Shown here one piece after another: positions 1 to 10,915 of a stretch of 64,000 nt of DNA. Location: NCBI GenBank assembly GCA_030998015.1, contig JARWMV010000016.1:204384-268383 (forward strand), written 5' to 3'. The notes below the pieces were generated by a model. That model was not told the origin of the DNA, searched no databases, and worked only from the letters and a program-made list of their open reading frames with translations. Source of the DNA: Ceratorhiza oryzae-sativae. Lineage: Eukaryota > Basidiomycota > Agaricomycetes > Cantharellales > Ceratobasidiaceae. Both the position numbers and the translations under genes were made by a program. The stretch's first letter is position 1; each line of letters opens with the position of its first letter.

Positions 1-664
1 ACGTGGCGAGCTCGTATCAGGTAAGTGTGCATACCTTGCTGTTTCTTTCACGTCCAGCTCGCACAAATTCACATGTGACTAGGCGGGAGGGGTGCCCACG
101 TTTGGGAACTCGATGGGCGGAGGTGCGGGCCACGTCGAGGAGCAGATGGGCGTCAACGAGTGGGAGACGAGGTTCGGCTGGAGAGTAGACATCGAGGCGG
201 CGGTTGCGTATCTGGGTGGGCCGATTACAGGTGAATTCTCGTGGTTTCTTGTCAAACAAAAGGCCGATGACGAGATATGACGGTAGCCTTGTTACTCTTG
301 ATCCTAGAGACACAGAACGACTTTGTGCGGTTTCATGGTGCGTACTTGTCGGATCGAAGACGATCTTTCACCAAATCTATATTTAGCCTACCAATCCGCC
401 CTGCTCATCACCCCTCTCCTTCTGTTCCGGGGGTTTCTTGGCCTCCTCCGTTTCCCGACTTTCTTCACTTTTATATCAACAATGAGTATTATTATCTCGG
501 CGCTATACATGGCGTGAGTTGCGTGTATAAACGAAATCGCAGGCGCTGATACATTTCCGTTTCCTAGTTTCCGAACGTTTAGAGACGCAAATGGTGCAGG
601 ACTTGCACGTTTCCAAATCCCGTATATTGGCATATTTGCTGAGCGATGGCTTAACGAAGAGTAA
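1..664 (+). CDS. Tic20/DUF4870-like membrane protein, 3' part
   Basis: The 5' end lies outside the window. Visible exons are 1-20, 83-230, 289-337, 387-513 and 568-664; introns are 21-82, 231-288, 338-386 and 514-567, all GT-AG, and the last four exons join in one frame to TAA at 662-664. The encoded segment has two strongly hydrophobic stretches: one around ALLLLILETQNDFVRFHAYQ, the second running through SALLITPLLLF to SIIISALYMA. The tail has the pattern FRDANGAGLARFQIPYIG followed by AERWLNEE. I know this arrangement from fungal small membrane proteins annotated as Tic20-like/DUF4870. Role in fungi is not established, and the chloroplast-import name is only a domain label. A 134-codon antisense frame across it is a shadow. 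Family assignment is from memory of the motif pattern; the reading frame is solid. Confidence 0.7.
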
Positions 665-1077
665 CCTCTACACCATGGACAATAAACTGACTTGGCTGTT
701 GTACTTATAGTTTTGTTCGCTTCATGAACGATCTTACCATTGACGCAAACTCTATCAAGTGATTTCGCGAATATTGAACTATTTGAATGCATCGCATTCC
801 GACCACAGCAGTGTCAAAGAGGTCTTGATCACAGCCAGCTACGTGTTTTTATATTCTTTCCTGCGCGTCGACATCCCCCTATCTCTCTGGAGGCCTTCCT
901 TATTCTGAGGAAATCCCCAGTTTTTTCGTCACCATCCATGGAGTGAAAAAAATGCTGTGCATATTCTGAACTACGCTGCCTCCTGGCGATCCCCTGATGA
1001 TAAATGATTGTTGACATATATAGTGAACTTTACACGAATAATTTGAATTGCACCTCTGTTTCGCACTAAGAGCTAAC
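665..1077. other. Intergenic, no gene seen
   Basis: This stretch runs from the stop of the Tic20-like gene to the TA target site of the pogo element. Only short unsupported frames are present on either strand, and I see no RNA gene or repeat. Confidence 0.5.
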
Positions 1078-1079
1078 TA

Positions 1080-1093
1080 CAGTCGAAACTCTC
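1080..1093 (+). repeat. Left terminal inverted repeat of the pogo element
   Basis: CAGTCGAAACTCTC directly follows TA at 1078-1079. It is an exact reverse complement of 3273-3286. Confidence 0.93.
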
Positions 1094-1343
1094 TTCCGCG
1101 ATAAAGATGGTGAGATTTGAAATGCCAGTTTATCGCGGAGTAGGGGATTTGGAAAACATGTGCAAGCAGATTGGTCATGCGAGCTTTTAGGGCGTCGACG
1201 TGTGTAGTCAAAGACATTTACCACGTTTGGGTATAGATAAGTGAAATATGGATTTAAGGAATGTATATTAAAATGAAACTATTAAAATACGAGTAGAAAA
1301 GAGAACATTCTAAGTCATGTGTTTACAACTCCATCTGCTCAAC

Positions 1344-2926
1344 TCATGCCACAATTTCTGCCTCGGGGTCTTGGTACTCAGCTACAGATGCTCCATCAAT
1401 GATATCCAACATACGCTGAAAGTTTGGATCTGAAAGCCTCGGGAGCTGCTGGGCATGAGCCTCCAACTCGTTCGATTCGTGACGGAGCACCGAGGTCGAG
1501 TCCTCCGCTGAAATGATGGGAGGCTCGATTGAAGCAAGACCTGTGTGGCGCCAGCAGTTGGCAATCGTGCCAGCGTCAACCTCGCTCCAAGCTGCCGATG
1601 CAAGCTGCATAGCCTCGAGCTGGTTGATGTTGTAGATATTTTCAGCGCCCTCGGCATTGCGCTGAATAGCAAAGCGCACAAACGCATTACGGTAATGCGC
1701 CTTGAAACAACGGATAATGCCAGCATCCATAGGCTGGATCCAGGCGGTGAGGTTGGGCGCAAGGAATTCGACATGTACGTTCGAGTACAGCAAAGGGTCG
1801 TGGCGATGCAAGGGAGCGTTGTCGATGAGCAAAAGGACATGTCGACCCTGCGCTTTCATGTCCTCGTTAAAATCAGACAGAAAACTTGATTCGGAGAGGG
1901 GTATTAATTCAATATCAATAAAACAAGCTAAAATGAACTTACACATGCCAAATCGACTGCACCATCCAAGCAGTGCTATTCCAGAAGTAATAATACCCCA
2001 AATCGGCAGCCTGCAACCCTCCAAAGCAGCGCGGATGGCGAGCACGACCAATAACAAGAGGCTTGCACTTCTCCAACCCATTCATATTGGCACAGAATAG
2101 ATAAGTCAAGCGAGTACGATCAGCTTTGATTCCAGACATTTGGTGAGTCGCAAGGCCACGGTCGGGAGGGAGACGAAAGAATAAAGCAGTCTCGTCTGCA
2201 TTAAAAACATTGCAAGGGTGATAGCTCCGAATGATCTTGATGAGACGGGGAACCTCAAGCGCAAGCTTGTCAATCGGAGCAGATGCAGCCTCGCCATGGA
2301 AAATATAGACGCGCAGACCAAAGTGCGCCTTCAGGCAGCCTAGCCAACCATTCGAGAACGAAAGAGTGTCGGCTTCGGGAACAGAAAGGAGCCGACAAAA
2401 GTTGCGGGCCTTCTTGCAGAGGATGGCACCAGTCAACCGAATGTTGCTAGCCTGCTTCTGAAGTACCCACTCCATCAAAGCCACCTCAACTTCGGCTAGG
2501 CATACGCGAGGAGGTCGTTTGTAGTGTGCATGAGTGGGATGCGCAGCGATGTAGGCACGAAGAAGCTCTTCATCCTTCAAGTAAGTCGAGAGTGTTGACT
2601 GGGAAAAGGTTGGATAGCCCATGGTACGTAACTGAGAGACAGTCTCCTGCTGAGTCCATTCTGACTTATGCTCATGGTAGAAGTCGAGAATATGCAGCTT
2701 GTTGTAGAAGGTGAGCTGTAGTCGCTTTGGGGCAAGGGCAGATTGACTGGCCAAAAGAGAGATTTTGTCGAGTTTCTTGCGCCTTGAAGTACTCGAAGTG
2801 CCTCTGTGATGCGCTTGGGGCTTGTAAACCTATTGTATGTGTTAGTTTGAGTGCAGATGAGATCAAAGTGATATTACAAACCTGAAACAATGCGCCATTG
2901 AACAAAGTCGGAGAGACCACTGCCAT
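1344..2926 (-). CDS. pogo-type DDE transposase
   Basis: Three exons read on the minus strand: 2926-2882, 2829-1943 and 1884-1344, separated by GT-AG introns of 52 and 58 bp. They join to 1473 nt, or 490 residues, without a stop. The N-terminal third carries a CENP-B-like helix-turn-helix region (start of the second exon through the stretch ending in KACNFCRLL-type residues). The DDE catalytic domain shows the three acidic positions in the contexts NADETALFF, LLIDNAPLH and QPMDAGIIRCFKAHYR, as in pogo/Tigger/Fot1 transposases. It catalyses excision and reinsertion at TA. The second splice (donor at 1942, acceptor at 1885) was chosen because it restores the usual spacing between the first and second catalytic Asp and gives a WHVFLSDFNEDM junction. 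The element's terminal repeats flank it, so it is probably self-mobilising. No frameshift or missing catalytic residue was seen. Confidence 0.92.
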
Positions 2927-3272
2927 GAGAATATGAAGAAGAGGTAAAAACGAGCGTATGGGGTTGAAGAAAGGGGGTGAACAGAACTTGAGTGTCGAGT
3001 TGCTCAGTTATCCCTTGGTATATATGCTGAAAACATCATTTCAGACTTTCGGCTTTCAAGCAAACATTATATAAATTGTGAACAGGAGTCTGAGGCGCCG
3101 GTGTATGCGCATTTATCGTGCATACAGTTGGGTGGCTGATTGACAGCTCCTACAGGGCAAATATGCAATGAGGGCGCTCAGAGATGATAGGTATGACATA
3201 ATTTGAAATTCGGAAGGGGAGCGAGTAACCGAGTGATTCTGTCAGTTTATCTCGGAACGAGAGATCGGCTTT

Positions 3273-3286
3273 GAGAGTTTCGACTG
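3273..3286 (-). repeat. Right terminal inverted repeat of the pogo element
   Basis: GAGAGTTTCGACTG, followed by TA at 3287-3288. Exact inverse of the left end. Confidence 0.93.
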
Positions 3287-3288
3287 TA

Positions 3289-4065
3289 TGCGACAAAAGG
3301 ACACGAGAGTAGCGTGAAAGCTTGATGCTGGACATCGGCTGAACGGGTACTGATAACCTCCGATCGCATTTCCTTTTGGGACATAGCCAGATCTTATCTA
3401 ATAATCACCACGACTACTAGCGCAGCTTGCTCCCCTTTGAACGGCCGCTTGTACACCAAAATTCCGCGCCACATCCGAGTATTTTCCTCCCAAAGTCTGT
3501 ATAAGGGCCTGGGGTCAAGTGGAACAACGGTCACGCTCATGACCTGCTAGGTTCCTGTATTTACAAACAAACGTAGTTAGTAAGAAGCAGTAGTCCTGGC
3601 AAACAACAGTAAACACGCGAGTGAACCATCGCGAACGACGAATAAACCAGCCTCAACAATCGTGTATTGACAGTAGCTAGGGGCACCCAGATTGGGAAAT
3701 ACATGCTTGGGTTTTCATACTAAAGACAATGGAAAGATTCGGCATATAAGCAAATGCGCACGAGGTACTTCACCCTTGTCACGCGGCTGCATATATGCGT
3801 GCCCTCGTCCCACCTCGTACCCATGTTACAAGGTTTTTTTTTGTGCTTCAGCGATCGATAGATATTTCTAATGATTTATTCTATTTTATTCCTTGCTTGT
3901 TCAGCCTTTCGCGCTCTCGCGCCTCGGGCGCTTTTTTTGTTTAAGTATGTACTTTTTCTTTATGACTAATACAAATCCGTTCCTTGAGGTGGGCGTTAAA
4001 CTGTCAACAACCTGCCCTTGACCGCCAACAGATTGAGCAACGACACTAAGCCTGTGAAATACACA
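3289..4065. other. Intergenic and upstream region of the ubiquitin-like gene
   Basis: Contains no convincing frame. There are AT-rich and pyrimidine-rich runs at about 3830-3960 just upstream of the next gene, probably its promoter and leader. Confidence 0.4.
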
Positions 4066-6008
4066 ATGTCTAACAATCATGGACCACCGCCTGGATCACG
4101 TAGTAATGTAATGCTTCCATTCATCGCTGCAACATATGCCGGAACCTCTGCGACTGTTCGACGGAATAGCGACTATGCCGTGAGCCCTCGCAAAACAAGT
4201 CACCTACCACGTGAAATTTGATTTTCTGTTCGAATGCCTTCAGCAAACTATTGCGTTGATTACCAGGGCTTTCGAAGATCTACAAGCGATCCCTGCACAA
4301 TGTGTTCAGCTTTTTTCTAAGTTCCCGGGATATGAGCGCAATATCCGGGTAACAGAAGATATGTGGGAAGACCTCTTGCCAAGTTTATCAGAAGTATTCG
4401 TTACGGTTTCCAGAAGCAGCTTGGCTCCCGGTCGCCCAGTGCGCCCAGTAGCTCCTACCCAAGCTATCAATTCACCACAACACCCCAATGGGCCCCGCGC
4501 AGTCCCCCAAAGGACACTTCCCACCCATCCTACCCCCGTTGCCGAGCACTCTGCATGCGCGAGTGCCCTGCCGATGCATATTACTGTCGAGTATTTAGGC
4601 GAAACGGCCACCATCCTCCGGAACCCTGAGTACTATGTAAGTCCCCCTTTCTGATGTACAATATACACGAATATATGATGCTCATGTATTTTGGTAGCCA
4701 ACCATACTTCTTATCAAGGATAGATTTTCTGCGCTGATGTGGGCCCCATCCAGGAGCTTCGAGCTTTGGGCCAAGCCGCCAGGGTGCCAGGAAAACACTA
4801 TAATTACCAAGGATATGTGGGCCGAAGTTATGCCCAGAATCAAGTCCTTTAGTGCTATCGTTCCTCAGAGCTCATTAGATTCTAACGAATTGGGGCCAGG
4901 CAGCGGTAATGGTATGTGAGCTCACGCCTTTTCTGAAAGATATCTAGTATTTGCTGACCCGGAACTCTGTGATACAAGTTTATATCAAAACCCTCACTGG
5001 TAAAACAATCACGATCTTAGTGGACCTATCTAGAGATGTCGATTTTGTCAAAGCCATGATTTGCAGCATAGAAGGCATTCCTCCGATTCAGCAGCGACTC
5101 ATATTTGCTGGGGCAACGCTGGCGGACGGAACAACACTAGGTTCATACGGAGTCCAAATAGGATCAACTCTGCTCCTTGTGCTCACCCTCCGCGGAGGAA
5201 AACCCGTGATCTATTTATTTCCGCCGTCACCAAAGACCGACGTTTGCATACACCTTTCGCTCATCAAATCGTGGAAGTTCTCGGCACTTTATCCTCAGAC
5301 ACCAGTTCATCCAGTCATTAACGGTGGACAATCAGTGACATGGGTTGTGGATGTAAAACCAGATGGCATTTTACTTGACCACGCGACGGGCCGCCAGGTA
5401 TCCTACCTATTCTGGGAATCCCAGTACGTTCACTTTGTGATTACGTGGAAATCTGCTTAAAACATGCACACAGTACAAACATGGCGCTGCCGTTGTCGCC
5501 GGCCCCTTCACGCCCAAGTAGTCCAGCTCAAACCACTATACAATATTTTGACCCATCTCGACCAATTATTACACCGGCCAATTCAGCCGTCTTGGCATTC
5601 GACAAGGTAACCGAATACATTGACGACGTATTATTGTCCCTAGGTCTACACACCGAAGCCCGCTGTTCATTTATTACGTGATTAGCGATCTGTCTTACAC
5701 GATTAAACACTAACACCACTGTTAGATACTGGCTCCCTGATCTACAGCGCCACCAGTACATCGCACTCCGCTTCCTGCCCCAAGTCGAGTACGAGGCCGC
5801 CGCTCCAATGAATATTACCCCAGCGCCCGATATCACGACTCGAGTGTTCATGCTATTCCGTGGCATCGCAGAAGCGGACCTTGGATTATGGGCGAATGCG
5901 ACAAAAGCTGTAGACGCGTGGAAGAACATTGTAGGTGTGGATGTGAATAAGATGATGGATGCCGGGATGTTCCGAGTGCTGGAATGGGGCGGTATGGAGG
6001 TGAAGTAA
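4066..6008 (+). CDS. Ubiquitin-like domain protein with duplicated N-terminal module
   Basis: Six exons (4066-4179, 4244-4636, 4698-4911, 4979-5423, 5474-5677, 5726-6008) join in frame to 550 residues. The N-terminal part holds two copies of a module of about 75 residues. Each begins with a TATxxRNxxY-type strand and ends with TxDMWxxxxP...SSL, and the two align almost without gaps. Next comes a ubiquitin-like fold starting [17 protein letters not shown] and ending LRGG, then the region [13 protein letters not shown] that is typical of a large, uncharacterised basidiomycete ubiquitin-like family. The C-terminal half (QVSYLFWES ... TYWLPDLQ ... VLEWGGME) matches that family as I remember it. 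The internal LRGG is followed by further sequence, so it could be a processing site, but cleavage is inference. ATG at 4066 was chosen as the first in-frame ATG after upstream non-coding sequence. Function unknown. Confidence 0.82.
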
Positions 6009-7115
6009 TGGGCCTTCTGTATGGAATTAATTCGTGTCATGTCACATGTGCACCAAATGGGTTTGTCTGGTTACTTGGATCGCCAATCACAACATCTTTA
6101 ACGCCAAGTTGTACGGATTCAAAGAATTCAATGCTGCCACAGAATATACGTTACCCTTGAATGAGATGGGAAAATTTGTTCGGGATATAAGTCAGAGGGA
6201 GGGATTGACAAGATAATTCGGGACGGCCCATCATATAGGCCCGAGTTGTGAGCTTTCAATCCATAGGGAGGCAAAGTCGGTATAAAGTATCCTCGAGTAA
6301 TCGATTTGATATCTCAAGTGGTCCCCATGTCTTCAAATGACCAAATTTAATTTCGATTTGCCATCCAGCAAACCAGCTGGAAGAAGCGATAGGTGTCAAA
6401 AATGTCGTACACATGGAGTCTGGCCCCTAACTTTGAGAAATGGCGTCTCACATAATTTTGACCGGCCAAACGTGAGCCAGAGTACGCGTGTTTCGGGATC
6501 GAAACGACATTCCCCCAGGCGACCGATCGTTGTATGAGCCAAGTCTCGGCTATACTCGAATTGCTAGTGTGCAGCGATAGCCTATTTTTAGAACAAAAGG
6601 CGACCAAATGGGCAAGTGGAATGGGATTACTTGAACAATGAATGCGAAATTGGAATTCTTTATCACCCAGACTAATGAATGAACAATATACATACAGTAG
6701 ACTTGCGGTGAACCGCTTGAAATTTTGTTGGTATGCTTCTGAGACGTTTGTTGAATGATGGGGGCTCGGGGCTGGGGCTGTCGGCAAGTGCGCTGGGCGT
6801 TCTCCGAGCTAAACATCCCATGTGGCGTGTCGCTCCCGACGTGCACGGCTGCTGCATTGAATATAAGCGAGTGTGTGCGCAAGGAATTTTTAGACCGCAT
6901 ATGCGCAAATGATATTGCGAACCGTCTGTAACTTACCACCACGGTGAAATTTTCTATTTCAGAAAGGCGCATACAATCGGCCTGAAGACCGCGAGACGCT
7001 CATGAACACCCTGGCCGAGCATAAAATGCCGACATTTGCTGGCCTTTCCAACATCATTCCTCCATCGATTAAATCTATCTAGTACCAGCTACCAACATCA
7101 ATAAATCCTCTCAAC
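6009..7115. other. Intergenic, no gene seen
   Basis: Several overlapping frames under 150 codons exist (minus strand 6347-6972) but none shows a recognisable domain, good starts or consistent splicing. The last 150 bases are the likely promoter of the next gene. Confidence 0.4.
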
Positions 7116-7828
7116 ATGTTCTCCATCGCTAAAATTGCTTCTTTTACCGCTGTTGGCCTCGGGCTCGCTGGGTCCACGATGGCTGTCCCGGTTCGTAATG
7201 GCACTTCTCTCCTGGCCCGTGGCCCCTATGATACTCATAACGGATGGGTATGTTTTTTCTACATGTATTATCTTTGATTAATGACGAAAGTTGCATTGTT
7301 AGGCTTCGTGGTGCGAGCAAATTCCCGCTCGATGTTATATGGGGGTCGATCGCTCATGAATGAAAATGTCAGACGACCCCTCGACGGGCGTCGGGGCCTG
7401 TGGGTGGCGAAGCGTATGCGATTTTCTCACTCACAGTTGGTTTCTTGGATTGAATTATATACTTATGGCGAGACTATGAATGGATTGCCGGCGATGGCAC
7501 GTGTCTTTTCGGAGAGCTGACCCCTGGTATGATATTTTATTAAGCTGTATTTCATAGCATTTATTGGGTGCTGGTATAGACGAAACCTCTAATCACAGCT
7601 GCATGCGGAAAGGCCTCGACTGCAACATGGAATGGAAAGTTCATCGCGATCGCAATTGTCAACCGCTGCTACGCTTGTGGATATGATGGCATTGACTTGT
7701 CGCCTTCTACATTCCAACGGCTTGCTGACCTTGGTGATTATATCGGCTTGATGAAGCACGTGTACCTAAGACTTATCGACGCATAAGGGCCTGGCAAGCT
7801 CTATGGATTCTCGCCGCACTTCAACTAA
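7116..7828 (+). CDS. Small secreted double-psi beta-barrel (RlpA/expansin-like) protein
   Basis: My model has six exons: 7116-7247, 7303-7312, 7373-7411, 7473-7526, 7599-7733 and 7788-7828, giving 136 residues. Residues 1-22 or so form a signal peptide (MFSIAKIASFTAVGLGLAGS). The mature part carries the double-psi-barrel signatures ASWYDPSTGVGACGW, then ACGKASTATWNGKFIAIAIV, NRC, and GIDLSPSTFQRLADLG. Such secreted proteins of 120-140 residues are common in plant-associated fungi and are related to expansins, cerato-platanins and barwin. Usually the motif before RC is VxDRC; here it is VNRC. Two introns need a GC donor (7313 GCGAGC and 7412 GCGTAT), and exon 2 is only 10 nt, so the internal splicing is less certain than the identity. 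If those splices are wrong, the locus would be a pseudogene. Confidence 0.65.
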
Positions 7829-8564
7829 AGTTAAGGCTTGCGTTGCTTGTAGTCTCCATTTTCGTTCTCGTAATTCCGGGGAAATATGTATTTTATTCTC
7901 TATGATTGTCTGCTGTTTGTCTTTGCCACTTTGCGCCGTTCCAGCAGAAGCGCAAGTTCCACCGAGTCGCATGCTTTAGCAACTCAAATAACCAACGCTC
8001 ATAATGATGTGACAATTTGGACATTCCAGGACCGATTTCGCTGCAGAACAATCCTTTGTCTATACGTAGGTGTAATCGTCGTCCAGCGTTTCCCGGGGCG
8101 AACGTCGATCAGCTACGGCCATACGGTGAAATTCACGCCACGTTACTTAGATGCTTGACCTTCCTCCTCGAAAAGGGTGCCCTGGGCACATAAGGAAGTC
8201 TCCTAAAGTTTGGGCGCTACGGCACCAACTGATAGGCATCAATCCTTGCCTGGTCCACCAACCGGGGTCATGACGGGCTCTGGCTTCTAGAAACAATCGC
8301 TTTTCGAAAAGTATCGCATCGATACAGCCATGCATGCTGTCAGCTTCGTAATAGTACGGAACATGATCGACTGCTTTGCTCAGGATGATTCCGAGCACAT
8401 TTGTACGTGTTAGCTTGATAATTTTGACAGTGAGCCATAGCAGAACTTGATTATAGTTGATAGAACGTACTCCCCAGCCTTCCCAATAGAAATCAAGTTC
8501 CTTCACGAACTGAGTTGTATACGCGCCAAGGCATTGGTCGTGTGCAATGCCATCTGGACGTGGT

Positions 8565-8775
8565 GGCAGGATATCGACGGATTGAAATGTTGAATTTACA
8601 ATCATATGCGTGTATGTATGCGCATATTTGTTTCTGTTTCGTATCCCCCCTCCCTGATATCATGCACGAGTTTGCGGGAACCCCCCTTTCTTCTTCCTTA
8701 GTTCTCTACCTTCGTAGTTGAGCTAAGGTATCGTATTTTCTTTCTTTTCTCATGTATTCTATTCACACTGTACTC
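8565..8775 (+). repeat. Dispersed repeat, copy A
   Basis: About 210 bp that aligns with the reverse complement of 40750-40975. Shared landmarks in the same order are GTTGAATYTACAATCATAT, then TTAGTTCTCTACCTTCG continuing into TAGTTGAGCTAAGGTAT, then a TTTCTTTTCTNATGTATT tract and GTAGTAC-ATTTGTATCT. No terminal inverted repeats or coding capacity were seen; a SINE-like or other non-autonomous element is possible. Confidence 0.8.
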
Positions 8776-8810
8776 TGTAGTACGATTTGTATCTTAGGTA
8801 CAGTATATAT

Positions 8811-8855
8811 AGTTCTCTACCTTCGTAGTTGAGCTAAGTACGATTTGTATCTTAG
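8811..8855 (+). repeat. Partial local duplication of repeat copy A
   Basis: AGTTCTCTACCTTCGTAGTT and the following GAGCTAAG recur here after their first occurrence at about 8699, directly joined to TACGATTTGTATCTTAG, which also occurs at 8781. This looks like an internally deleted duplicate. Confidence 0.75.
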
Positions 8856-9812
8856 CCACGAGAAACCTCCCTGCGTGAGATGAAAGATTTCGGGGATCTC
8901 GTCAAAAGCCGGGTGGGTTTCGACAGAAGCAAGTGTTTCAAACTCTTTAAATATAGCATTTCGTCTGGATTGCAGTGCTCTTAGCCCTGGGAAAAGTGAG
9001 AAACGTGCCGGTGATGGCACGAAGGTTGCCCGCTTAAAATAGTCATCATGTCAGTCATTGCGAGTTCTTCGGCCACGATAAACCTACTACCTTGAGGAAT
9101 TTGTTTCATTCCAGCTATCCGAATGAAAAACGTGGAAAATAGTATGTTCTCGGATTGTCCAGAATGTGAGGCTTAGGGGCACGTGGTATCGAAAATTCGA
9201 CGTCAGTCAGCTTGCCCAAATGCAACAAGTCGACTGCTCCAATCCAATCATCAATTCATTCAGCGTCCCAAATCTAAGGCGATATTTCAGAATCAACTTT
9301 TAAATGAGTCAGCCATTTAACAGCTGAAATGTTGGACATACTCTAGCCAAAATCCGAACGCACACGAGGCTAAACCACCCACTAAACTTTGTGATTCGTC
9401 GATCCGGGAGTCAACGCCAACGCCATGGCTGTCCACCAAATCTGTTAGGCTACTCCAAATTTCACACGATCTTCTGCATAGACTATGGGCGTAAGTACAG
9501 GAGTGGGGTGAATATGAAGCAAAAGTATCCGGACGAGCTAGGTCCATATATGCAAAGGGGTGTCGCCCCGCTCAACAAAACTTGCAGGCTTCAGTGACCG
9601 TCAAGGTATTTCGCACTAGGCTACTCATAAACTCCATGGTACGGAATCTGCATCCCAAGAGAATGTAATTCCGAGACATAAACGTTGACCTGGAGGTTCC
9701 ACAGTCGACCGGCCAATCACACATTGGCGCTAAGGCCAGCCTCAACTTCATCACGTGGTGCTGGAGTACACGCGCTCACCCACCACCGCCTTTCATCTCG
9801 CTCGGCCAAGCC

Positions 9813-10729
9813 ATGTACGAACCCACGCGTGGGGGGACACGCGGAGGCCAAGCAGAATTCAAGTGGTCCGATGTGTCGGCTGACAAGGACAGAGAGGTGC
9901 GCCAAGGTCGTACCTGCTGTTCACGCATCGACATTCATGAATGAACGGTAGAACTATCTCGGCCATTCGATCAATGCTCCCACTGGACGATGGCAGAAGA
10001 ACAAGGATGTGCACTGGTACAATCGTGAGCTGATGTCGTCCGAAGAGGAGCGCAAGGAGGAGATTAGGAAGATTAAAGAGGCAGAGGCGGAAGCGATGGC
10101 GATTGCACTGTGAGTCGTGTTCTTGCATTCTATTTTACCCCCTTGATTGCTGAATCGACTGTAATAGTGGGTTTAAACCTTCGGTCAAACCAGGGGCGGG
10201 TTCATCCGATGCTCCAGCGACTGGCGCAAACGCGACCGCCGTCCCACCCAAACCCACATCCGCCTCTCCAACCGAGAAGCCCGAAGCATCCGAGAAAGAA
10301 ATGATTATTGAACGTGAAATAGAAAAGGCTCAACGTGCGATCGAGAAACAGGCCAAGAGGGAGCGAAAGGAGTTGAAGAGGGCCGAGAAGGAGGCGCGCA
10401 AGGCTGCCAAGGGAAAGGACAAGGACCGGAGCCGCAGCCGAGACCGGGATAAGAGGAGAGACAGGAGCGAGGAGCGAGACGGGGGCCGACATGATGACAG
10501 GGACAGGCGGCGTGACTGGGATCGGTATAGGGGTCGTGATCCCGACTCGCGTGATGCCCGACGCCGTTCTGCTTCGCCCTCGTCACATGACTACAAGCGT
10601 CGTCGGGAGAGCTATAGTGGACCTGGTCCAGAGCTCTCACCTACAAGAAGCCGATCACCCTACCGTCGCCGTTATAGCGACCGGGATCGGGACAATTGGG
10701 ATGATGGTCATCGGCGCGAAGGGAAGTGA
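9813..10729 (+). CDS. MMTAG2-like nuclear protein (multiple myeloma tumor-associated protein 2 homologue)
   Basis: Three exons (9813-9896, 9952-10109, 10168-10729) join to 267 residues. The N-terminal 65 residues carry the conserved MMTAG2 block: MYEPTRGGTRGGQAEFKWSD, then NYLGHSINAPTGRWQKNKDV and HWYNRE. A charged helical segment follows (ERKEEIRKIKEAEAEAMA), then a Pro/Ala linker, a Lys/Glu coiled stretch, and a C-terminal RS/RD-rich tail with SR and RSRSP motifs. The fungal and animal proteins are nuclear, RNA-processing associated and phosphorylated; biochemical role is poorly known. ATG at 9813 fits the conserved start exactly. Stop TGA at 10727-10729. No oddities. Confidence 0.9.
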
Positions 10730-10915
10730 CGTGGGGGTTACGGTATAAATCGTTGAGTCTCGGTTGTTTTGTTACGACAAATTCACGAACTTCTCACTTG
10801 TGTGCTTCAGAATGTACCAGTAGCTTCAATCTAAATACATGATAACGTGTATGGGGTTTCAAGATAGCTTTCATCATAAGGGTATCTCTCTATTATCTTC
10901 TTAACAAGGGAACGT

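Larger units (their letters stand above)
1080..3286. mobile_element. Complete pogo-like (Tc1/mariner superfamily) DNA transposon
   Basis: The element is 2207 bp. Its ends are perfect 14-bp terminal inverted repeats, CAGTCGAAACTCTC at 1080-1093 and its reverse complement at 3273-3286, each flanked by a TA dinucleotide (1078-1079 and 3287-3288), the target duplication expected for this superfamily. Subterminal copies of a TTCCGCGATAAA-like motif occur at 1094-1105, inverted at 1128-1138, and in diverged form at 3244-3256; these are candidate transposase binding sites. Inside is one apparently uninterrupted transposase gene on the minus strand. Clean ends, target duplication and open frame suggest recent insertion and possible autonomy. 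Confidence 0.93.
7829..9812. other. Intergenic with a dispersed repeat
   Basis: About 2 kb without a supported gene. A minus-strand frame at 8147-8605 has no recognisable feature. The dispersed repeat at 8565-8775 lies inside. The final 100 bases precede the MMTAG2-like start. Confidence 0.4.

Noticed and set aside
388..792. 134-codon antisense frame
   Set aside because: Lies over the exons of the Tic20-like gene, so it is a shadow.
8147..8605. 152-codon minus-strand frame
   Set aside because: No domain, no splice partner, and codon content does not look like the neighbouring genes.
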